The notes beneath the pieces are model-generated. The model worked only from the letters and a program-made list of their open reading frames with translations. It ran no database searches and was not told where the DNA came from. From Leptoclinus maculatus (taxonomy: Eukaryota > Chordata > Actinopteri > Perciformes > Stichaeidae), in assembly GCA_032191485.1 (NCBI GenBank), contig JAVDOI010000001.1, positions 34,143,885-34,207,884 of the forward strand: a stretch of 64,000 bases of DNA, given 5' to 3'. Position numbers and translations under genes: made by a program. How positions within the stretch are numbered: the stretch's first letter is position 1; every line of letters starts with the position of its first letter. Of this stretch, positions 1-12,647 are shown piece after piece.

Positions 1-203
1 CCCTCCTCCTCCCTAGTGTATTTAGTCTGTGTACCCCCCTTTGTGTCTGTGCCAGTTCGTCTTAGTACCACTGTGTCTAGCGTTCCACCATTTTCTCCTT
101 GTGATCTTCGTTACCTGGCTTTTGACTCGCCCCTGTTTTGGGGATTTGTTTGCCTGAACTGACTGCCATGTCAGAGGGGTGTTATTGGACTTCACTCTTA
201 AAT
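1..203. other. T/C-rich non-coding stretch, possible retroelement remnant
   Basis: This stretch is rich in short pyrimidine words (CCAGTTCGT, CCTGGCTTTTGACT, GTTTGCCTGAA). I associate that style with the untranslated ends of fish retroelements. No open frame, terminal repeat or target duplication was found, so the assignment is only an impression. Confidence 0.2.
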
Positions 204-1098
204 CAGGGCTGAACGATTAATCACATTCAAACTGACATTGTGATGTGATAGAACGCACTTTTCAAATTGCAAAAGCTGCTATTAATAAAACACACTCGCT
301 GCCCTAAGCTCCACGTTACATATGCGAATGAGAGTAGATGAAGAAACAACTTAGGCCGAGCGCAAGCTTTGATTTTTGCAGTTTTACCGCGTTGGGAGCA
401 GTTCACATGTTTACATATTGCATTGTTGTTTGAGTAGTGTAGCTCCTTTATGGAAAAGCTCTGTATGTAGTGTAGTCGAAAGAGAGAGAGAGAGAGAGAG
501 AGTGACGGTGGATGGGCTCAGAGCAGACAGGTGTTGGCGAACAAAGCAGAGAGGAAATGTAGCTGCATCCTAGAGTTTTCAATTAAATGTCCAGTATTTA
601 TAGTATATATTTCAGTTTGTACCGTTCCCCAAATTGAACGTCGGCCTTGGAGGCAAAAGGAAGCTGAGGCAGGACTGGTTTATATGTTTACAACGACGCT
701 TTGAGCTACCAAAATATTTTTAGAGTGATAGAGCCATAGTCAATGTCTGATATCCTACTATATTATAACAGCTGGAAGATCATTAAGATTCATATTTATT
801 TAGTTATTTATATATTTTAATGTTCTCACCAGGCCTGTTGTTCTGCAGCGCTTTGTTGTTTTAATAATTCAATAGCTCAATGAAGATATGCTATTCATAC
901 CATCTCATGCGTCAATTGATCTTCAGTTCAGCAGTTTATATGGTGATGGTGTCCAATGTTGTGTTGGTCATAGAATGATTCATTGCTCATGTGTAGTGAA
1001 TAATACAGAAAAAATAAATCTCATACTGTCACAATCGTCATATTGGTCTAAAATAGTCTCAATGACGGTACATTACATTTCTTATTTGTTCAGCCCTA
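204..1098. mobile_element. Probable non-autonomous DNA transposon (AGGGCTGAAC ends)
   Basis: The left edge reads CAGGGCTGAACGATTAATC. Near 1098 the complementary word GTTCAGCCCTA appears, giving about 10 bp of inverted terminal match. Fish hAT-type MITEs often begin with a CAGGGCTG..ACGATTAATC word, and the interior A/T-rich filler fits such elements. I could not find a convincing 8-bp target duplication, so the right edge and the superfamily are uncertain. There is no coding capacity. A GA microsatellite sits inside. Confidence 0.45.
480..502. repeat. (GA)n microsatellite
   Basis: An uninterrupted AG dinucleotide run lies inside the putative MITE. Confidence 0.95.
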
Positions 1099-1477
1099 CT
1101 GTTAATACTGGGTAGTTATTTGTTGAGAGATACTGACGACAAATGTACAACGTTGTACAAAGTGTATTCTGCCTTTGTTACAGTCTGTAACGGAGAACAA
1201 GCTAATGGCATTTTCAGAGTTGGGGAAAGGGGATGTTATGAATTCAACTGAAGCACAGTCAGCACTTCAGCTTCTCTGAAGCATGGGTTGATTAGACTTA
1301 TGCCCATAAGGTAATGCAGTTTTTGAGCATCTTATGGGGAATATTAGACATTTTGTCAAAACCCTGCAAGCTAAGCAACATGCTTCAGTGCGTCGTTTAG
1401 TAGTGGACTGGTTGCTGTTTGCAGAAAAAATGCATGTACCATACTTTTAGAGATAGGAGGTGAACCTATTCAGGGCT

Positions 1478-1489
1478 GGGGGGGGGGGG
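1478..1489. repeat. Poly-G run (12 G)
   Basis: Uninterrupted G homopolymer. Confidence 0.9.
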
Positions 1490-1934
1490 TAGAAATGTGT
1501 TGATGCCATTCCAGCTTCTCTTACATCTCGCCACACCGCACCCATCATTCTGTGCAGATGTCTCGAGAGGACAAATGTTTATTGCTATTATAAAGCAGCC
1601 TTTGTTGTGATCGCGTGTGCTCTCTGTCCCCGTCTCCTTGTTTCTGCTCTCCTTTCATTTTGTGCTGGGCTGGGGGGGGATTGGTGCAGCCCGCCGCCTC
1701 TGCGGCTCTGTGATTAGAAAGGGAGGGAGGGAGAGTGCTTCTCAGCAGGACTCTCTGTTTTATATTCATCAAAAGAGCTGCCTTTGATTTGCTCCCTCTT
1801 TGACGTGTGACAGCATGGACTGCAGCACCACACTGCTACTAAGGAAATCGTACACTTACCACCCCCTCTTCCACACAATCCTAAACCCCCCCACCCTTTG
1901 TCCCTTCTCTCCTTCCTGCCATCCTCCAGCCGTG

Positions 1935-1955
1935 CCCCCCCCCCCCCCCCCCCCC
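1935..1955. repeat. Poly-C run (21 C)
   Basis: Uninterrupted C homopolymer within a pyrimidine-rich block. The true length may be uncertain because such runs sequence poorly. Confidence 0.9.
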
Positions 1956-2715
1956 AACCCGCCGATTGCAGCCCACCACCTCCACCTTCTGTAGTCTAAC
2001 CCTCAGGCCAATGCACCAGCTTATTAATTTCTCCATTATTATTGATATTGCTGCTTGCCTCGAATCATCAGACTTTTGCCAAGGTCATCCTAGCTGAGAG
2101 CATGCCCCGCCTCTTCCTCGCACCTCCCATCTTGAGAAACAGACAGATAGACGGGCTGAAAAAATGGTGAGGTCACACAGGCAGACAGACTGTAATAAAG
2201 TAACAAAGAGAATAAAGACAGATACAATGCAGGATAACTAAAACTCTGGATGGAGCAGGATGATGAGGATGATATGATGTTGACAATGAGGAGACCGATA
2301 AAGTCACTTCCTTGTTGTCCTGTTTTATAGATGGTTGTCGATTGCACCAACAGTATTTTAATTTAGCCTTTTGCTGATTGATGGTATGTATTTCTGTGAA
2401 TATTGTTATTCTGGGGTTGTGTATGTGTTTGTGACCATGGCTATACCTATACACGGTGCAACAAAACTAAGATTCGACGTTATGTTCCAGTGTTCGCTCT
2501 ACCTTCGGCTTTCAAGGATACTTCATTGTGTGACCTTCAGCTCCTACACTGCTAGAAGAAATCTGATGTTTCCCCTGTGTTGACACAGGAGCCCGGCCTC
2601 AACTATCGCATCAGTCAATTCTGCCTAGTCTGTGATAACTCACCCTGCAATCACATACACATTCATACATACACCTCCACCTCGCTGTTCAAACACTGTC
2701 CCATTTTTACTTTGC

Positions 2716-2718
<3 letters not shown>

Positions 2719-2748
<30 letters not shown>
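2719..2748. repeat. (AC)n microsatellite
   Basis: Uninterrupted AC dinucleotide run. Confidence 0.97.
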
Positions 2749-2751
<3 letters not shown>

Positions 2752-4239
2752 TGCATATGTTTGAACAGGACTGCTCTGTTCCACAGAGACCGATCTGGTT
2801 ATTAACAGCATATATTATTTAAGAAATTTCCAACTCTACAAACACTGGTGGGAAGAGACAAGATGCAGGAAAGAGAGAATGTGTGTTTGTGTTTGATCCT
2901 TGAGGGACAAACTAAGGCTATTTGCGGCCCGTTTCTTAATCCTTGCACTGATGCAGATAACAAGGTTACACATGACCAAGGAGAAGGGGAACATGTGCAA
3001 TAGTTCACCTCATTCACGTGTATTCTAGAAGCTATAGACAAACACGTACACATATAACACACCACATAGTTACACACAGCACACGTTGTACAATAGCGGT
3101 AATTCAGTAGCTCGAGTGCAGAAGTAAAGTACATAGTCCATGCTTTGGACAACTACCCCCACAATACTTGTTTACATTTGAATGCACAAGACATACATAC
3201 ATACTCACTGCTTAAATGTGAAGATTTCATTGGTACACTTGTACAGTTATATCGCAGAAAAGAGCCTTTTCTTCTGCGTTATTTATAAAAAAATCCATGT
3301 TGCAGTGGCTTTGTCGAACAGTACGAGAAAGTTAACTATCCAGCTGTGTGCCTGAGCTTTGAGGCTGTGATGTTTACATTACCTCATCACTATATGGCTC
3401 GTCTCTCACGCTTAGTTTTTACCCTAAAGTGTCTCTTTTGACAAGAAGCATTCAGGTCATCAGTGTTACTGTAGCTCTTGAAAGCTTTTTGCTTAGTTGA
3501 CCAATACAGGAATGCCAACCGAAGTGAGATGGCACCGAAGTAATAGCTAGTCACTGTGCATGAATAATAACGGGGTGTGGAGGTCACAGCACCTTTCGAC
3601 GTGTACGTAGGCATCAGTTTGATTTTGCTGTCAGCTGCGATGGAGTTTGATTGGAGTTTGATGCTGGGCTCTCACTGTGTGATAGCCCTCCTCAGCAAGA
3701 TGACACCAGACTGTTCAAGGTGAACACTATGTAGCCCTGTCTACATGCATGCATCTTATCACCGTCTCCCTAATGGTCCTTCACTTAGCTCTGAGGCATC
3801 TTCTCCAGCACTCAAGCCAACGTCACCCTCTGTCATTTCAAATGTTCACTTGCCCCAGTGAGCAGACACAGACATTCGGCTCTTTCTCCTCTGTGCCACT
3901 TGACAGAAAGGGACCGCAAAGGAGACAAGGGTAGATGAGAGAGGGAGAGGGTTGTTAAAGTCGGCAACACTGCACTTTGTGTCAGAAATGGCACATCTAG
4001 CCCCCCTGTAATCTCTGAAGCCATGGTGTGGTGTGTCAGTGTTAAGTTGATACCAAGCTTTGGGCCTCAGTTTGTGGACTTGCACATCTTTAGCTCCACT
4101 GTGGCGCCTCTTAATCCGACTCAAAAGGACAGCTAAGTGTGTATGTGCTAAAGATTCACTGTTCTTTTCTCTCAACAAAGTATTCCTGCTTCTTTTCTCC
4201 CATTCCCTTGCGTTGCCAGTCTGCTTGTTGGCCCCACAG

Positions 4240-4380
4240 GACCCCCTAAAGCCTATGGGTGATTCCAGCTTGTATCCTTTCCTTCGGAATGACTCTTGCC
4301 AGGAAGGGGCTCAATCTCTTAGCTTGGCAGACTGCCTGTTCCCGGAGGCCCGATGTCATACTGAAGACCTGTTAGTTTAG
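4240..4380 (+). other. Candidate 3'-terminal exon, unrecognised
   Basis: A long pyrimidine tract (CTTCTTTTCTCCCATTCCC, then CTGCTTGTTGGCCCCACAG) ends in a good acceptor at 4238-4239. An open frame of 46 codons follows and ends in a stop at 4378-4380. The composition is plausible for protein (mixed charged, Ser and Leu residues, four Cys). I recognise no domain, and no AATAAA lies close downstream. A chance acceptor plus a chance frame of this size is quite possible in 64 kb. Confidence 0.15.
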
Positions 4381-6582
4381 ATTTGAGTAGAAACCTATAC
4401 TTTTAGTTGACCTTTGGGTGCCTGGCAGACACAATATTAATGAATGGACCAATTCTTTATACAGTAGCTCTAACCCTGTTTTTAGTGGCAAAGATTTGGT
4501 TGGTGAAACATTTTGAGTGTTATCTTATGTCTCATTTGTATGTAATCCATCTGCCAAATGCCAAACACCCGACACAAACCCCCCCAGAAGATGTCAGTGG
4601 GTTGACTTTTCTTCACTATCTGACAGATCCACTTATCAGTATAACTAAAGCAATCCAAATCATTTCAAGACGAAGAGGCAGAGGGTGTATTTGTTTGCCT
4701 TTTTAACGGTAAACTGTATTCTGTTTTATTTAGTTTCTATATTATAAAGTCAAGTTTGTTGTGCATCACTATCATGTCATCAGTTTATCTTTAGCGTGCT
4801 TCTCCATTGTCTGCTCTCCTGCTGCTGAAGTCAAGAGCATTCGATATGGCTCTTGACACAGCTGAGCCTCGGAACCTCGCCTCCTTTATTCTCTCAGGAA
4901 AGGGTGCCAAATTCAATGGAAGGTAGTAAATAAGAAAATGCTTCAAAGTCAGTACTTCTTACCCAATGAAGCAACAGACGTGTTTGTGCACTTGGCACAC
5001 AATAAGATTCTTTGACTCCTGGATAAGATAGACAAATAAACATTCAATATTCGTGGTAAAGCTGGAGCATTATCACAAATACTGCACCCAACCATACCAG
5101 ACCTAATCTTATCAGTGACATCTACTCAGGAGAATCTCTTAGTTTAGCAGAACTGAACAAATCACGAGGGGAAAAAATACTCGTTTTACATTCAGACACC
5201 TGTTCCCACATTAGAGTGGCTTTGGCAGAGCCAACCGCAAGCAATTATTAGCTAGTGGTGAGCATTTGGCCTATCTGTGTGGATTAACGGTGAGAATGCT
5301 GACCTGGGAGCTGGTCAGCCGTGATGCCGTCACACCTGAGTGAGTGGGCTTGACTAGGGCTGCAGATAGACTGTCCAGGGGGCCAGGGCATTAGGGAGGA
5401 AGGCTAAACTCAGTTGGAGAAGCATTTGGGCTCATCCCTGTATGCAGCCACACAGTTCCTGTCTTGTGTCTTCCATACCAATAACCCCCCAACAGAGGTG
5501 TAGCTTTTTAAATGAACCACTGCATAATGGAGATAAACTCAAGTCACGGGTCATAGCGAGAGATAAGAGCCTGTATTTAACTGGGCAGTTTCATACATCA
5601 TCTCTCTTGAAATGGGCCGAAGTGTGATTGCATGGGACAGAATGTGTTTGCCCGTGTGTGACTGCAAGTTAATGCTTTTCTGTGAGTGTGTGCATGATTA
5701 TGTGTACATTTGTTTAACAGTGTTTGTGTGAAAAAGAGTGACTAGGAGTTTGCTTGGGTATGAATGTGAGTGGAGAGAATGAGTGTTTTGGGTGCGGGCC
5801 TGCGTGCGTCTGTTCTGGCAGTGAACGTGATTGTGTTTTGATTAGGTCTCAGTGGTGCGCCAAGTTCAGGCCTTGTTGAGATTCTTGCCGCTCTCACATC
5901 CCCATCGCTTTCCCAATTTGACAGCTGATGGGATCTCAGATGGAATGTGCGTGTGTGAATTGCCAGCAATATACATAACAACCTAATTTCTCTTCTCCAT
6001 CGCTCACCCCTTTTCCCTCCCCGTCGCTTTCATTCCACTCCTCTACCCCCTCACTATTTACCCGCAGTCATTGCTCTGTCCCTTTTCTTTCTTTCTGTCT
6101 CTCCAAACGGCTCTCATACAGCTCTCGTACAATTCACAGAGTTCAGGAGCAGTGCCAACCCCTGCCTTTAAGGCTGTAGTTTTTCATCCTGATGGTTGCA
6201 TGCTGTCAAGAGTCCCTGGATCCAGAGTAATTCAGGGATAGTAGGTTGGCGAGTGAGCAATGCCAATAACACAACATTCTCTCATTACGCAGTTCCTTAT
6301 TGCTGCAAACGGCAACTGTGTCCGGTGCTTAACACCAACACATACTACTGATCTCCCTATGTACACTTAATTGTGTATAATGTATTACTGGCTTAAGTTA
6401 TTACAGTGTTGGAAGCATTGCTGTCTGAAAGAAATCTATCTAATTGTGATGTACAAAAAAATAACTTTTGTGTCTAGACTCAATTATGGTTCCAAAAGTC
6501 TTGTAACAACACTTATTTGTGAGATATGTTAATGTACTCGCCTATTGTTGATGGGAGTTAATATTACATGTAACGGTCAAAA

Positions 6583-6606
6583 CAGTGGCTCAGTGGCTCA
6601 GTGGCT
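6583..6606. repeat. Octamer tandem repeat (CAGTGGCT x3)
   Basis: Three perfect head-to-tail copies of CAGTGGCT. Confidence 0.95.
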
Positions 6607-8054
6607 TGCCCTGACTGACCTCTTCTGATTGCTCTGATTTTAGTTTCAGCAGAAAGTCCAAACATATGCAGTTCAGCTGAAGTTAAGACTCTAAATTGAG
6701 GGATATAAGTTTTCACAGCCTGTGTGAAGGGGCATTTTGAAACAAGGTGCCCGTTTGACATAACACATAATGTATTCTAACAAAGCTGTTGTGTTTAGAT
6801 TACATGTTATTGGTACCATGCCCACTTGATAGTCTTGTCAACATACCATGATTTCCTTCTGCCAACTACATTACATATAGTATATGTAATTTAGTACCTA
6901 TGGATCAGTAACTTCCATTTGCACATTGTCGCTTTCTCAGTACATTGCATTCCTCACTGGAAATCAGAGCATAATATGTGCTGTTAACATGATGAGGAAA
7001 GTGAATGCAGCTGGAGGGCATATTGTTTTTCCAATCAATGTCTGCATGCCTACACACCTGTACTCGCTGTATGTACGTACTGTATGTGTGAGAACCTGCA
7101 GATCCATTAACGTGAATTGCAGGTAATTTTCCCTTACCCTGTAAACATGCTGTATCACTCACAATTTTCCTCGGCTGTTTTTCTGTAGGCAGGTTGGAGG
7201 ATTGTGCTTTTTATATAGAATACAGTATTTCCTAACATGTGGTATCAGTGTTAATATAAGTTGGAATATGGCACCCCCAAAATATGTTGTATTTCTCTCT
7301 TAAAATGTCCATTTGAAATAATCATGTCATGGGGCATCCCGGGGGCCAACATTTGGCTGACCATGTTATAGTGGTATGCCAGAATGGAAAAAAGGTAGGG
7401 CCTCATCCCTTCCATTACAACATATTCCAATTTAAGTTTACATTTACGTAAATACATTAGTAGTCGGCAGTAGTATTTGTTATGGTGGCCAGTACGAGTC
7501 TGAGTGTTGGAACAAGACAGGAGCAAGACTTCCTGTTTTACCACTTTCTTGGCTCAGGTTTCCAAAGCTAGTCGTTATGTTTAAGTCTAACTAAAGTGCG
7601 TTCCTCAGGGTTCTATTCCTGGGCCTCTTGGTTTTATCTTTACATGTTTCCCAGAAAAAAACATCAATAAACAAACTGTTATAAAAAATATTATAGACTA
7701 GAGAAATCATAGTTTTGACCCATGATGTCTGTGTGTCTTAAATGTCAGCTAGTCATTGACTGCGAAATTATTTGCAGTTGAATATTAAATATTATAACTC
7801 TATTTAAGTTTGTGTTAGCATGTCAAATTGCTTACTTTTCCCTAAAACTGAGGCACATATGTATTAAAGAGTTACCGCGACCACAATCCCTCAAAAACAC
7901 CCTTTAAGTTGAAGCTGAGTCAGCACTAAACCGATTCTGAAAGAATCTGATCTGATTTTGATTCTGATTTACTTCAACCTCCTAGTCATTGTTTCATCTC
8001 AAATCCATTATTATCATCAAATCCAAATATTTGTGAATGTAAGTTAGTCCTAAT

Positions 8055-8200
8055 TGGCAGGTGGCACCTCGCATGGTAGCCCTTGCCATCAGTGTATGAA
8101 TGGGTGTGATTGGGTGAATGACATGTAGTGTAAAAGCGCTTTGAGTGGTCGGAAGACTAGAAAGGCGCTATACAAGTACAAGTCCATTTATCATTTACCA
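8055..8200 (+). repeat. 3' tail of a non-LTR retroposon
   Basis: The block contains GTAAAAGCGCTTTGAGTGG, then AAAGGCGCTATACAAGTA and CCATTTA. From memory this is a very common 3'-end signature of dispersed LINE/SINE copies in fish genomes. Only the tail is present, with no reverse transcriptase frame upstream. The family is not assigned here. Confidence 0.65.
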
Positions 8201-9931
8201 AATCCAAAGATTTCCAAGCCAAAACAACAAAAATATGTAATTGTTCTAACATTTAAAAGTGTGCAGGTGGATTAGTAATAAAAGTCTGTCTCTAATTAAG
8301 GCACAGACATATTTCTTATGTTTAGGTCAATTTAAGTCCAGGAAACCATTTTAGAATGTACATGCTATATTTTTGTTTGTGTTTGTATTGCTGCGGACCA
8401 CTGTTGATCCCCCCCTCGCGGTTCGGCACGCATGTGAACCGTGGATTAATTACACATTTTAACGTTAACCATCACAATGTGAAATAAAGTTTTATTGACG
8501 ATCGCTATCCGCCAATATTCAGTAGAATAAGCATCGGCATTTATGCTTTTCTAGTCGCCGATCTCTGATAATGTTACATTGTAAACAACCAATCCATATT
8601 AACAGGAGACCGGAGATTCTGTTCAGTTACATCATGATGCGTTCAGGCTCTGTTCAGTGAAAATGAGTATTAGGCTAAGGTAAATTACAATGTTATGGTG
8701 ATGTGTTCACATGTAAACTCTTGAATATACACCAGTGCACCAGTGATGTACACTATCTGCTAATGAATGTAGGGATTGGTATTTGTGTGTTTGCATAACC
8801 TGGTTATTACCTACTAATGGCGCTGTGTTATTTATGTATGTATCAATCAAAAAAATAAATCTAATGTTCATTCAGCAAAATATATGAAATAAAGCTACAT
8901 TGACAGAGCTCAAGGACTAGTTGTTCCAGTTTTCAGAGAGCGTCATGTTTGTCATGTGACATGCAGTACATTTTTAGAGGGATAGAATGTCCTGCGTGTG
9001 TTTCTGTGTTTCTGCATGTGCAGTTTCGCCGAATATATATTGGGTAAGTCTGTGTGCATATGATAACATGGGATGGTAAGGTCCACCTGTGTGCGTTTGT
9101 TGATGGGTGTATGAATGAGATGTGTGTTAGGACAGGGCTGTTGTAATGAGCCTTTGCAGCAGCTTGCTTTAGTATTAAATGCACATCTCCCTTCCTTTAA
9201 AGGCAGTAAAGCATGTTGGCATGCTGTGAAATATTTACAGTGCTGTGGTTGGCTCCTGCAGCGAGTCCCGCCATGGAGGATGTTATAGCAGCTCACAGCT
9301 CTAATCGCTCATCCTTGGCCATCAATCAAGGTGTCGCCCCCACTCTTCCTTCCACCCCCGCAGAACGTCTGAAGTCCACATAACAAGGACACTTTTAATG
9401 GCCTCCCTCAACACTTACAACCATCAACCCCAGTTAAATAGTTTTATCATTATTCTTGTTGTGTGCTAGGAGGAATTCTATAAACGTGTAGGTTCTAGTG
9501 TTTTGTGGCCATCTGTAACCTCAAGGTTGCTGAGAAGTGTGTAAGGTGAGAGATTTTACTGCAGGCTTTGGCGAGGCAAGCTCTTGGTATAGAAGTGTAG
9601 CAATAAAGATCAGCTCAAAGAAAGATGAGGGAAAATGGCAGAATGATGGCAGAATGATGGCAGTGTTGAGAACCCACAGTGTTTTGTTTTTTTACTACTA
9701 AAGTTCATCATTTAGTGAGTGATTTCTTGTGTCATCCTGCTTGTAATTTGGGTTTTATACATATTTAAGTATATTTAATATTGATTTGATTTTAAAATAT
9801 TTAATTATTAGACAGTTGACAGTGTAGCGTGATTGCAACAAGGGTCTTTTGGCAAATTCATCCCACATCCCAATCTCATAGTATATTCCTGAACCAACTC
9901 AGCCACCAGGATGGCGCTGTGCACTGTGACT
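8201..9931. other. Non-coding stretch
   Basis: No coding frame or element ends were recognised. There is a short imperfect tandem of ATGGCAGAATG units at 9635-9663. Otherwise the sequence is A/T-rich and unremarkable up to the TA flank of the next element. Confidence 0.6.
9635..9663. repeat. Short tandem repeat (ATGGCAGAATG unit)
   Basis: About two and a half copies of an 11-bp unit. Confidence 0.9.
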
Positions 9932-9949
9932 TACACACAGAAAAAAAAT

Positions 9950-10098
9950 GGTTCTTAAATGGTTCTTTAAAAGGCAGTGTGGTTCCACGAAGAACCATCA
10001 CCTACTAAAGAACCATTTTATCTATTGGATGGTTCTACATGTTTTTCATATGGTTCTTTGGGATATGAAATGGTTCTTTGGGATATTAAAGGGTTCTT
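9950..10098. repeat. Left subterminal GGTTCTT/AAGAACC array
   Basis: About eight copies of GGTTCTT or its complement at irregular spacing in both orientations, starting 16 bp inside the element end. The words can pair with one another and with the right-hand array. Confidence 0.9.
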
Positions 10099-10196
10099 AA
10101 TTCATGTTTGAGTTGTTGAATCGTGGGGGATGGGATAAATTAGAAAAAAAACCTACCGTGCCATGATCTGGGTGTGGGGTAGCTGCCAGCTGATAC

Positions 10197-10240
<44 letters not shown>

Positions 10241-10285
10241 ATATACATATATATATATACATATATACATATATATACACATGTG

Positions 10286-10325
<40 letters not shown>

Positions 10326-10440
10326 TATACACATGTGTATATACATATATATGTATATGTATATACATATATATGTATATACACATATATGTATATACAT
10401 ACATATGTGTATATACATATATATGTATATACACATATAT
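10197..10440. repeat. Complex (TA)n/(CATA)n microsatellite
   Basis: A 244-bp tract of TA, CATA, GTAT and ACACATGTGT words, largely self-complementary. All open frames through it are Tyr/Ile repeat artefacts. It lies inside the element, just after the left array. Confidence 0.97.
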
Positions 10441-10561
10441 TCATGTCGGTGAATCGGGCCCTATAGCCTCTTCCCATATTAATAGCTGTGTTCCAGAAAA
10501 TTCTAAGGGGAAAGTCATGAATGACAACATAAACCACCAATCACGATCATGAGATATCTGT

Positions 10562-10656
10562 CCGCCCCGCCTACTTCCAAGTGACACTCGTCCATCTCTC
10601 TGACTGACCAACATCTTTTCAAACCAGTCGCCCGGAACTAACAGTGGTGGTGTAAG
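10562..10656 (+). promoter_or_regulatory. Putative promoter/first non-coding exon of the transposon gene
   Basis: A GC box-like CCGCCCCGCC and an ACTTCC (ETS-type) word are followed by a segment ending in a textbook donor, AAG|GTAAGT, at 10656/10657. No AUG frame in it survives, so it would be a 5' untranslated exon. A second weaker donor (GGG|GTAAGA, about 11400) lies in a CpG-richer block and could serve an alternative first exon. No transcript evidence is available. Confidence 0.35.
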
Positions 10657-11817
10657 GTAAGTGTTGGAAGCTTGGTTATTACAGGCAAATTATTCCTCTT
10701 TTTTGTCATGTCACAGCCATCTGTTATCCGAGTGTCTGAATAAGCTAGTCTACATTTAATATAGTATTGGTGCCTGTAGCTTGGCTGGAAGCACCATATT
10801 TCCCTCGTTTTGTGGATGCCGCATATATATATTTGTGGAGTTTGAGGTAATGTTAGACTTTTAGTTTCAACAATCCTTAGGTTGTTGAAACCGTTATGAG
10901 TTAATTTCGCATGTATTTCGTATTCTAACGGTGACTTGACCGTTAGTTAATTGCCTTTGTTAGTCTGCTAGTTGGCTGAAGCTAACGCTAGTTAGCTAGC
11001 TAATCGTTAGCCTACATAGCGCGCGAAAATATATTTAACGTTAATTTAGCTAAGCTGCTATGCTTCTGCCTGTGAAATATATGTAAAATGGCAATAGATG
11101 ATTAACTAACACTGGTTATTGTTACTGTATGTCTAGATGTGAACTATCTAATTACTTTAGCTATCAACTATTCTTTATTAAAACTTTTTTACCAATTAAA
11201 AAAGTATGACATTGCTACATAACTCAATGCAATGTTATGTTAGCTAGCTAACTGCACACGATTGAAAACGCCACCATTTTGTGCTTGCTAGTCAACGGAG
11301 TATTTCCAATTGTTGAGCTAACGTTAAAAAATGCCCTTCGGTTAGCTGCTTCGGACTCCATGTTTGACTGACAGCGGCCGGCAGCTGAGCTGTCTGGTGG
11401 GGTAAGACAGTAAATAAACGTGTGTTTGTAACTGTAGCTTGCAAGTTAAGGTCAGAAAGCTGTGTTAGCAACTGTTGAAGATCAGTCTTGACAATTTCAG
11501 GCACCGCTAGTGTTTTGGCTAACGGTAAACTAGCGATGTGAGTGAGTGAGTGGGCGAGCGAGAGAGAGGGAGCGGCGTTGTGGCTGCCGTCAGACAGAGC
11601 TGTGCTGATCTGCGCAGAGCTTAGTGAGTTGTACAAACTGAAGGAAGCTGTATACTATGAGCCACATTTTGTGATTATATAAATTATGGGGACCTTAAAG
11701 CAATTCCTGAATGTTGTATAAATACACATTATTGATTGTAGTGACACAAACGAGCTGTGGAGGATGAAGCAGGACATTGTTTGAATAAGACTGTTTCTTG
11801 AGAAACAGTAGCTTCTG

Positions 11818-11839
11818 TGCTAGTAGTAGTAGTAGTAGT
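11818..11839. repeat. (AGT)n microsatellite
   Basis: Trinucleotide run TAGTAGTAG abutting a perfect 11-bp inverted repeat. Confidence 0.9.
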
Positions 11840-11867
11840 CCTGTGCTCCTTGAGGAGAGCACAGGAC
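11838..11867. repeat. Perfect 11-bp inverted repeat (hairpin)
   Basis: Arms GTCCTGTGCTC and GAGCACAGGAC are separated by an 8-base loop. It lies in the putative first intron of the transposon gene. There is no T-run after it, and no function is assigned. Confidence 0.9.
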
Positions 11868-12410
11868 ATGTAACTTATACAGCAGACACTTATGTTCCAG
11901 CAGGTAAAAATAATGGATTTAATGTTAGTTGACCTTAAAATGTTGGTGCTTGTATAGTCTATGATTTGTCAGTTTGAAGGCAAATAAACCTGTTGATTTG
12001 CTGTAGTACAAACAAGTGCAAAGATAGCTGTAGACATTTTCTGATAATAGTATACTTTTATCACACAGTATCTGTCAATACAAAGTTCAAATGAACACAT
12101 GTGCTGCTAATGTCTGTGGCAACTGTATCTCTGCATTGAGAGTATGCAGAGGACTGCCAGTGTGTCTGTGTTTTTGTCTTGTGCAATACAGTAATAGGTT
12201 AAGCACTATAGTCATACAGTCACTAATTAATAATGTGGACATATGTAGTCGTGATGGTAAAGACCTCATAACAGTGATACATCGGCCATTCAAGGATGTT
12301 CAGCATTAAGCAAGGCAAGAATGTTAAATCCGAAAAATGGACATGAGCGATGGCAACACATACTGACTCCTAACATGATTTTGGTCCAATAATGTTTCTC
12401 TCTGTCATAG

Positions 12411-12523
12411 ATAATGAAGTAGATGGGCCTACACTTCTCCAGATGTCTGAAAGAAAGTGAGCGAATCATTCCAAAAATGAAAGACCAAGTGAAGTTCCTG
12501 TCTGCTTTAGCGCAGCTGAAAGT
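12411..12523 (+). pseudogene. Exon with SAM-like domain, one-base frame break
   Basis: The acceptor is TTTCTCTCTGTCATAG and the donor is AAGT|GTGAGT. The first half reads NEVDGPTLLQMSERK, then a stop. The second half, in another frame, reads SERIIPKMKDQVKFLSALAQ. Together they match the SAM helix pattern: an acidic-Gly turn followed by LL.L, then IIPKM...KFL..L. An internal GTGAGC near the break could also be an alternative donor. Confidence 0.55.
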
Positions 12524-12647
12524 GTGAGTTACGTTATACAGTGAAGCCTTGTAATTTCAGTTAAAATTCTAAGGATTTACTTGTCTTGTTTTTGGTAGTT
12601 TTTTTACATGTTGGCTTAAATTAAAATCAGATTTTCCTCCCCTTTAG

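Larger units (their letters stand above)
1099..8054. other. Non-coding stretch with scattered microsatellites
   Basis: Neither strand has an open frame with recognisable protein character. The stretch holds a G run (1478-1489), a C run (1935-1955), a CA run (2719-2748) and a triple octamer repeat (6583-6606). It also has one splice-acceptor-preceded open segment at 4240-4380, treated separately. The rest reads as ordinary vertebrate intronic or intergenic DNA. Confidence 0.6.

Noticed and set aside
10097..10552. Several 80-147-codon open frames on both strands
   Set aside because: They are Tyr/Ile/His repeats produced by the TA/CATA microsatellite.
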